Below, in pieces: positions 57,889 through 64,000 of a DNA stretch of 64,000 nucleotides. Location of the stretch: NCBI RefSeq assembly GCF_900100205.1, contig NZ_FNEQ01000001.1, forward strand, positions 310,001 to 374,000. Reading direction: 5' to 3'. Every line of letters begins with the position of its first letter. The stretch's first letter is position 1. Both the position numbers and the translations under genes were made by a program. The stretch is from Duganella sp. OV510 (GTDB lineage: Bacteria; Pseudomonadota; Gammaproteobacteria; Burkholderiales; Burkholderiaceae_D). The notes beneath the pieces are model-generated. The model saw only the letters and a program-made list of their open reading frames with translations. It had not been told where the DNA came from and made no database searches.

Positions 57889-58116
57889 ATGACCATATTT
57901 GCCGCCCCTGTTTTCGACGCCACCGTCATCTACGACGGCCATGAACTGTTCAAGGGCCAGGGGGCCGCCAAGGGCTGGGCCGAGAAGCTGGCCAAAGAAC
58001 TGGAATCCGAGATCGGCGTCGAGAAGATCGGCACTGGCTGGGTGCTGACCGGCGCCGTCGACGGCGAGCCATGCAAGTGGAGCATCGTCGGCCAGCGCCT
58101 CAAGCGCATGGACTGA
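57889..58116 (+). CDS. Small hypothetical protein (75 aa)
   Basis: It starts at the ATG 57889 with TAGGAAGA at a good distance. It is a compact soluble protein: MTIFAAPVFDATVIYDGHEL, an amphipathic helix WAEKLAKELESEIGVEKIG, and two strands GWVLTGAVDGEPCKWSI. It has no membrane segment and no family I recognise. It is divergent from the urea porin gene. The frame is open upstream to 57766, but that part is not supported. Confidence 0.65.
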   Translation: MTIFAAPVFDATVIYDGHELFKGQGAAKGWAEKLAKELESEIGVEKIGTGWVLTGAVDGEPCKWSIVGQRLKRMD

Positions 58117-58194
58117 ACACTTCGTGCGCTGGCGCACATCACCGCCCTGGTAGGCCGGGTAGGATGCATCGTACCTAGATCACCAAGGATAGTG

Positions 58195-59277
58195 ATGAAG
58201 CGCGATGACATGCCTGCCGCCGACCTGGCCCCGATTGCCGCCAAACTGGCGGGGCTGCGGTATGTGCACGACGACCAGCCGGGCATCGCGCGCCGGCCAC
58301 ACGGCAAGAAGTTCCGCTATCTTGACAGCGAAGGCAAGGCCGTCAACGACGAAGACACGCTGGCGCGCATCAAGTCGCTGGTGATACCGCCGGCATGGTC
58401 CGACGTCTGGATCTGCAAGCACCCGCTCGGCCATCTGCAGGCCACCGGGCGCGATGCGCGCGGCCGCAAGCAGTACCGCTATCATCCGCGCTGGCGCAGC
58501 CACCGCGACGAGGCGAAGTACGAGCGCATGCTCAGCTTCGGCAAGGCGCTGCCGGCAATCCGCAAGGCGGTCGATGAAGCGCTGCGCAAGCCCGGCCTGC
58601 CGCGCGAGAAGGTGTTGGCCACCATCGTCTATCTGCTGGAAGCGACGCTGATGCGCATCGGGAACGAGGAATATGCGCGGGAGAACAAGTCCTTCGGCCT
58701 GACCACGCTGCGCGACCGCCATGTACGGCTCAACGGCAGCAAGGTGGAGTTCCGCTTCCGTGGCAAGAGCGGTGTGCATCACGCGGTCGAGGTGCATGAC
58801 CGCCGCCTCGCGCGCATCATCTCGCGCATCCGCGACCTGCCGGGCCAGGAGCTGTTCCAGTACGAAGACGATGACGGCCAACCGCACGCCATCGGCTCGG
58901 CGGATGTCAACGACTACCTGCAATCGGTCACCGGCGCCGACTACACCGCCAAGGACTTCCGCACCTGGGCCGGCACCGTGCTGGCAGCGGTCGCGCTGCT
59001 GGAGTACGAGAAATACGATTCGGAAGCGCAGGCCAAGAAAAACATCGTGCAGGCGATTGAAGCGGTTGCCAAAAAGCTCGGCAATACGCCAACCATCTGC
59101 CGCAAATGCTATGTGCATCCGGCGGTGATCGAGTCCTATCTCGACGGCACCATGCTCGACACGCTGCGCCGCCGCGCGCAACAGGAACTCAAGGAAGACC
59201 TGCACGCGCTGCGACCTGAGGAAGCCGCCGTTCTCGCGCTGTTGCAGCAACGCCTCCAGCGGCAAAAACGAGAGTAA
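58195..59277 (+). CDS. DNA topoisomerase IB (eukaryotic/poxvirus type)
   Basis: The protein has 360 residues from the ATG at 58195 (AAGGAT upstream; a GTG at 58192 is also in frame). It relaxes supercoils by a 3'-phosphotyrosyl intermediate. It has the N-terminal domain (YVHDDQPGIARRPHGKKFRY, KSLVIPPAWSDVWICKHPLG), catalytic Arg/Lys/Arg/His residues (LMRIGNEEYAREN, FRFRGKSGVHHAVEV, DFRTWAGT) and the active-site Tyr 306 in KCYVHPAVIESYLDG. The size fits bacterial TopIB. It is an accessory enzyme found patchily in bacteria. Confidence 0.94.
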   Translation: MKRDDMPAADLAPIAAKLAGLRYVHDDQPGIARRPHGKKFRYLDSEGKAVNDEDTLARIKSLVIPPAWSDVWICKHPLGHLQATGRDARGRKQYRYHPRWRSHRDEAKYERMLSFGKALPAIRKAVDEALRKPGLPREKVLATIVYLLEATLMRIGNEEYARENKSFGLTTLRDRHVRLNGSKVEFRFRGKSGVHHAVEVHDRRLARIISRIRDLPGQELFQYEDDDGQPHAIGSADVNDYLQSVTGADYTAKDFRTWAGTVLAAVALLEYEKYDSEAQAKKNIVQAIEAVAKKLGNTPTICRKCYVHPAVIESYLDGTMLDTLRRRAQQELKEDLHALRPEEAAVLALLQQRLQRQKRE

Positions 59278-59286
59278 AATCGGTGG

Positions 59287-59715
59287 ATGAACAAGCCTCT
59301 GCCCTTCCAGATTCGCAAAGAGTGCCCGCCGGGTGCTTGCGTATGCGGCCGCGATGAACTGCTGGACGCGTGGGAGCAAGCGCCGGATGGCACCGACATC
59401 CGCGTGCTGCAACTCACGCGCGAGGAAGAAAAGAAGCTGATCGCCGCCATCGAAGCCATCGGCAGCTATGAAGATCTGGGCCGCATCAAGCGCAGGCTGC
59501 GCGAGCTGCTGGGCATTACGCTCAGCATCACGCCATCGGCACGCGGCGTCAGCACGGTGATGGGCTTGTCGATCAGATTGGACGAGCAACCGGGCCTGTG
59601 CCGCAAGACGCACGAGGCGCTACCGGCCGCCGTGCGCCGCTGCTTCCGCAACAAGCCGGACATCGTCTATGCGCTGCTGAATGCACGCGACCTGCTGCGC
59701 GAAGAAGACCTCTAG
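59287..59715 (+). CDS. Hypothetical protein with N-terminal CPPGACVC motif
   Basis: A 142-residue protein starting 9 bp after topoisomerase IB, probably cotranscribed. The N-terminus has Cys 13, 18 and 20 (KECPPGACVCGRDELL), possibly a metal or redox site. The rest is charged and helical (LTREEEKKLIAAIEAIGSYE, IKRRLRELLGITLSITPSAR). No named family recognised. TAAAATCGGTGG precedes the ATG; the TAA in it is the stop of the topoisomerase gene. It overlaps the convergent transporter gene by 4 bp. Confidence 0.7.
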   Translation: MNKPLPFQIRKECPPGACVCGRDELLDAWEQAPDGTDIRVLQLTREEEKKLIAAIEAIGSYEDLGRIKRRLRELLGITLSITPSARGVSTVMGLSIRLDEQPGLCRKTHEALPAAVRRCFRNKPDIVYALLNARDLLREEDL

Positions 59716-60770
59716 TCGGCGTGAAACTCGCTGGCCGTCGTGAACAGGTCCCAGGCGGCGATGAACAGCGCGGCAACCACCGGACCGATGACGAAGCCAT
59801 TCAGGCCAAACAGCGCCATGCCGCCAACCGTCGACAGCAGCACCACATAGTCGGGCATCTTGGTATCCTGGCCAACCAGGATCGGGCGCAGGAAGTTGTC
59901 CACCAGGCCGATGACGAATACACCGAACAGCGCAAGGGAAATGCCTTGCCATACCGCTCCCGTCGCCAGGAAATACACCGCTACCGGCGCCCAGACGATG
60001 GCGGCGCCCACCGCCGGCAGCAACGACAGGAAGGCCATCAGCACGCCCCACAATACCGGCGCACGCACGTCCAGGAACCAGAACGCCAGGCAACCCAATG
60101 CGCCTTGCGCGATGGCGACCAGGATGTTGCCCTTGACGGTGGCGCGGATCACGGTGGTGAAATTCTGGAACAGGCGCTGCTTGTACTTGCGGCTCAGCGG
60201 CACCGCCTCGCGGATGCGTCTGGCCAGCTTGTCGCCGTCGCGCAGCAGGAAGAACAACAGGTACAGCAGAATGCACAGGCTGGTCAGGAAATCGAAGGTG
60301 TACAAGCCGGCGTTGATGGCACGCTTGGCGACCTCCTGGCTGACTTGCGACGCGGCTTCCGTCAGCTTGTCCTGCAAATAGGACAGGCTGGTCAGATGGA
60401 AACGGTCCAGCAGCGACACCATCCAGTTGGGCAGCGCTGCCATGACCTTGTTGAAGAACATGCCGACTGTGATCTCGCCCGAACGCACCAGCTCCACCAC
60501 CGACGCCGCCTGGTTGACGATGGAGATCGACACCAGCGTCAGTGGCAGGATGACGATCACCACAATCAGCAACAGCGTCAGCATGGAAGCCAGGCCCGCG
60601 CGGTTACGCGTCCGCTGCAGCAGCCAGCGGTAGACCGGCGCGAACAGAATGGCCAGCACCACGCCCCAGAAAATCGCGCCGCCATACGGCGCCAGTATCC
60701 AGCCGAACGCAATGGTGACGAGCGCCAGCAGCGCCAGGAACATCTTTTGTTGGAACGAGAATTGGAGCAT
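59712..60770 (-). CDS. AI-2E family (PerM/TqsA-like) membrane transporter
   Basis: A 352-residue polytopic membrane protein with about eight helices (FLALLALVTIAFGWILAPYG; LFAPVYRWLLQRTRNRAGLA; LTLLLIVVIVILPLTLVSIS) and the family C-terminal block LLPAVGAAIVWAPVAVYF and GLVDNFLRPILVG. The family includes TqsA, which exports autoinducer-2, and Na+/H+ antiporter-like members, so the substrate is uncertain. It starts 4 bp after the def stop on the same strand. Confidence 0.92.
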   Translation of the reverse strand: MLQFSFQQKMFLALLALVTIAFGWILAPYGGAIFWGVVLAILFAPVYRWLLQRTRNRAGLASMLTLLLIVVIVILPLTLVSISIVNQAASVVELVRSGEITVGMFFNKVMAALPNWMVSLLDRFHLTSLSYLQDKLTEAASQVSQEVAKRAINAGLYTFDFLTSLCILLYLLFFLLRDGDKLARRIREAVPLSRKYKQRLFQNFTTVIRATVKGNILVAIAQGALGCLAFWFLDVRAPVLWGVLMAFLSLLPAVGAAIVWAPVAVYFLATGAVWQGISLALFGVFVIGLVDNFLRPILVGQDTKMPDYVVLLSTVGGMALFGLNGFVIGPVVAALFIAAWDLFTTASEFHAD

Positions 60771-60774
60771 AGGG

Positions 60775-61311
60775 TCAGTCGTCGTCGTTGGGATCGAGGC
60801 CGGGGAACATCACTTCGGTGAAACCAAATTTGGAGAAGTCCTTGATGCGCATCGGGTACAGCTTGCCCAGCAAGTGGTCCACTTCGTGCTGCACCACGCG
60901 CGCGTGGAAGCCGTCCACTTCGCGGCGGATCGGCTGATTGTGTTCATCCACGCCTTCATAGCGCAGCTTGACGTAGCGCGGCACGCTGCCGCGCAGGCCA
61001 GGCACCGACAGGCAGCCTTCGAAGCCCTCTTCCATTTCGTCCGACAAGGGCGTCAGCACGGGATTGATCAACACCGTTTCCGGCACCTGCGGCGCGTCCG
61101 GATAGCGCAGGTTCTGCTTGAAGCCGAAGATCACCAGTTGCAGGTTGACGCCGATCTGCGGCGCCGCCAGCCCGGCGCCATTGGCCGCGTGCATGGTATC
61201 GAACATGTCGGCGATCAGCTGCTTCATGGCCGGCGTGTCGAATTCGGTCACCGGTTCGGCGATGCGCAGCAGGCGCGGATCGCCCATCTTCAGGATTTCA
61301 CGAACAGTCAT
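60775..61311 (-). CDS. def: Peptide deformylase
   Basis: The protein has 178 residues from the ATG at 61311, which has AAAGGAGAT upstream and overlaps the galU stop (ATGA). The longer frame to 61335 is unsupported. It removes the N-formyl group from nascent proteins. All three signatures are present: [20 protein letters not shown] (Cys metal ligand) and [10 protein letters not shown] (HExxH). Methionine aminopeptidase, the next enzyme in N-terminal processing, is at 34758-35576. Confidence 0.97.
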   Translation of the reverse strand: MTVREILKMGDPRLLRIAEPVTEFDTPAMKQLIADMFDTMHAANGAGLAAPQIGVNLQLVIFGFKQNLRYPDAPQVPETVLINPVLTPLSDEMEEGFEGCLSVPGLRGSVPRYVKLRYEGVDEHNQPIRREVDGFHARVVQHEVDHLLGKLYPMRIKDFSKFGFTEVMFPGLDPNDDD

Positions 61312-62207
61312 GGCGCATCTCCTTTGGTCTGGCACTGGATCTCGCGCAGGAACTCGCAGAAGTCATCGCCGGTTTCGGCGTGCTTGAGGCCCATCGCGGT
61401 GGTAGCTTTCAGGTAGCCCAGCTTGGAGCCGCAATCGTAGCGCGTGCCGTCATAGCGATACGCCAGCACGCGTTCGTCCTTCATCAGCTCGGCGATGCCG
61501 TCGGTCAGCTGGATCTCGCCGCCGGCGCCCTTGCCGATGTTCTCCAGGTAGCTGAAGATGCGGCCCGACAGCACATAACGCCCCACCACCGCCAGCGTGG
61601 ACGGCGCCACCTCGGGCGACGGTTTCTCGACGATGCCATGCACCAGGTCCAGCTTGGGCTGATAGTTGCTGGAGCTGACGATGCCGTATTGGCGTGTCGC
61701 CGCGCGCGGTACTTCCTGCACCGCCAGAATGCTGGAGCGCTCGTAGGCATACAGGTCGGTCATCTGCGCCAGCACCGGCTTGACGCCGTCGGCAGTGTCC
61801 ATGAAGTCGTCTGCCAGCAGCACGGCGAACGGCTCTTCGCCAACCACCGGGCGGGCGCACAGCACCGCGTGGCCAAGGCCCAGCGGCGCCGACTGGCGGA
61901 TATAGATGCAATTGATATGCTTGGGGATGACGTTCTGCACCAGCTCCAGCAGTTGCTGCTTGTTGGCCGCTTCCAGTTCCGACTCCAGCTCGTAGGCGGT
62001 GTCGAAATGGTCTTCGATGGCGCGCTTGTTACGGCCGGTGATGAACACCATTTCGGTGATGCCGGCGGCGACCGCCTCCTCCACCGCATACTGGATCAGC
62101 GGCTTGTCGACGATGGGCAGCATTTCTTTCGGTTGCGCCTTGGTCGCTGGCAGGAAGCGGCTGCCAAGACCGGCAACCGGGAATACGGCTTTTCTGATTT
62201 TTGACAT
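61308..62207 (-). CDS. galU: UTP-glucose-1-phosphate uridylyltransferase
   Basis: A 299-residue GalU that makes UDP-glucose for exopolysaccharide, LPS core and trehalose. It has the nucleotide-binding motif [20 protein letters not shown], the [13 protein letters not shown] segment, VLLADDFMD (metal-binding Asp) and [13 protein letters not shown]. It begins 3 bp beyond the ligA stop on the same strand and overlaps def. Confidence 0.97.
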   Translation of the reverse strand: MSKIRKAVFPVAGLGSRFLPATKAQPKEMLPIVDKPLIQYAVEEAVAAGITEMVFITGRNKRAIEDHFDTAYELESELEAANKQQLLELVQNVIPKHINCIYIRQSAPLGLGHAVLCARPVVGEEPFAVLLADDFMDTADGVKPVLAQMTDLYAYERSSILAVQEVPRAATRQYGIVSSSNYQPKLDLVHGIVEKPSPEVAPSTLAVVGRYVLSGRIFSYLENIGKGAGGEIQLTDGIAELMKDERVLAYRYDGTRYDCGSKLGYLKATTAMGLKHAETGDDFCEFLREIQCQTKGDAP

Positions 62208-62209
62208 GG

Positions 62210-64000
<1,791 letters not shown>

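Overview
The window is a GC-rich, densely packed chromosomal segment from a betaproteobacterium, most likely Oxalobacteraceae (Duganella/Massilia-like). This rests on the order uppS-cdsA-dxr-rseP-bamA-ompH-lpxD-fabZ-lpxA-lpxB-rnhB, the rpsB-tsf-pyrH-frr block facing map-glnD, a divergent ppsA/ppsR pair, and an MHFG-type PEP-CTERM protein. I see no rRNA, tRNA, phage, transposase or CRISPR array. The sequence is cut inside a gene at both ends (a GH94 phosphorylase at base 1, ligA at base 64000).

Layout. 1-4109: a glucan-degradation pair (GH94 phosphorylase, GH3 beta-glucosidase) and a solitary periplasmic solute-binding protein. 4233-8904: alpha/beta hydrolase, rnfH-ratA facing smpB, two lipoproteins (the second FlgO-like), and a sirtuin. 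9007-10799: DUF4259 / SPFH / NfeD membrane operon. 10886-16730: ppsA with its regulator ppsR, then a large-subunit catalase. 16865-30151: a continuous leftward run from uppS through the lipid A, BAM and isoprenoid genes to rnhB, a TrmH-type methyltransferase and a REC-EAL phosphodiesterase. 30274-33464: frr, pyrH, tsf and rpsB with terminators between units. 33840-38935: PEP-CTERM protein, map, glnD and an RluB/RluF-type pseudouridine synthase. 39049-44135: a PilZ protein, then a permease-histidine kinase-receiver hybrid overlapping a LuxR-type response regulator. 44193-46286: DUF445 protein and a second solitary solute-binding protein. 46273-51085: an aa3/caa3-type oxidase cluster with a fused subunit I-III and three cytochrome c proteins or domains. 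51128-57745: a porin-urtABCDE urea uptake operon. 57889-64000: two small hypothetical proteins, topoisomerase IB, an AI-2E family transporter, def, galU and ligA.

How the genes fit together. The envelope operon couples lipid A synthesis, outer membrane protein assembly, isoprenoid and phospholipid precursor supply, and sigma-E control. The urt operon imports urea, but no urease genes follow it here. GlnD and the permease-kinase make nitrogen sensing a plausible theme of the 35-57 kb half. REC-EAL and PilZ proteins show c-di-GMP signalling. The most unusual items are the permease-sensor kinase with its nine-cysteine linker and a terminator hairpin abutting its start codon, and two related long palindromes (8924-9003 and 16803-16862) that each touch the stop codon of the gene beside them.
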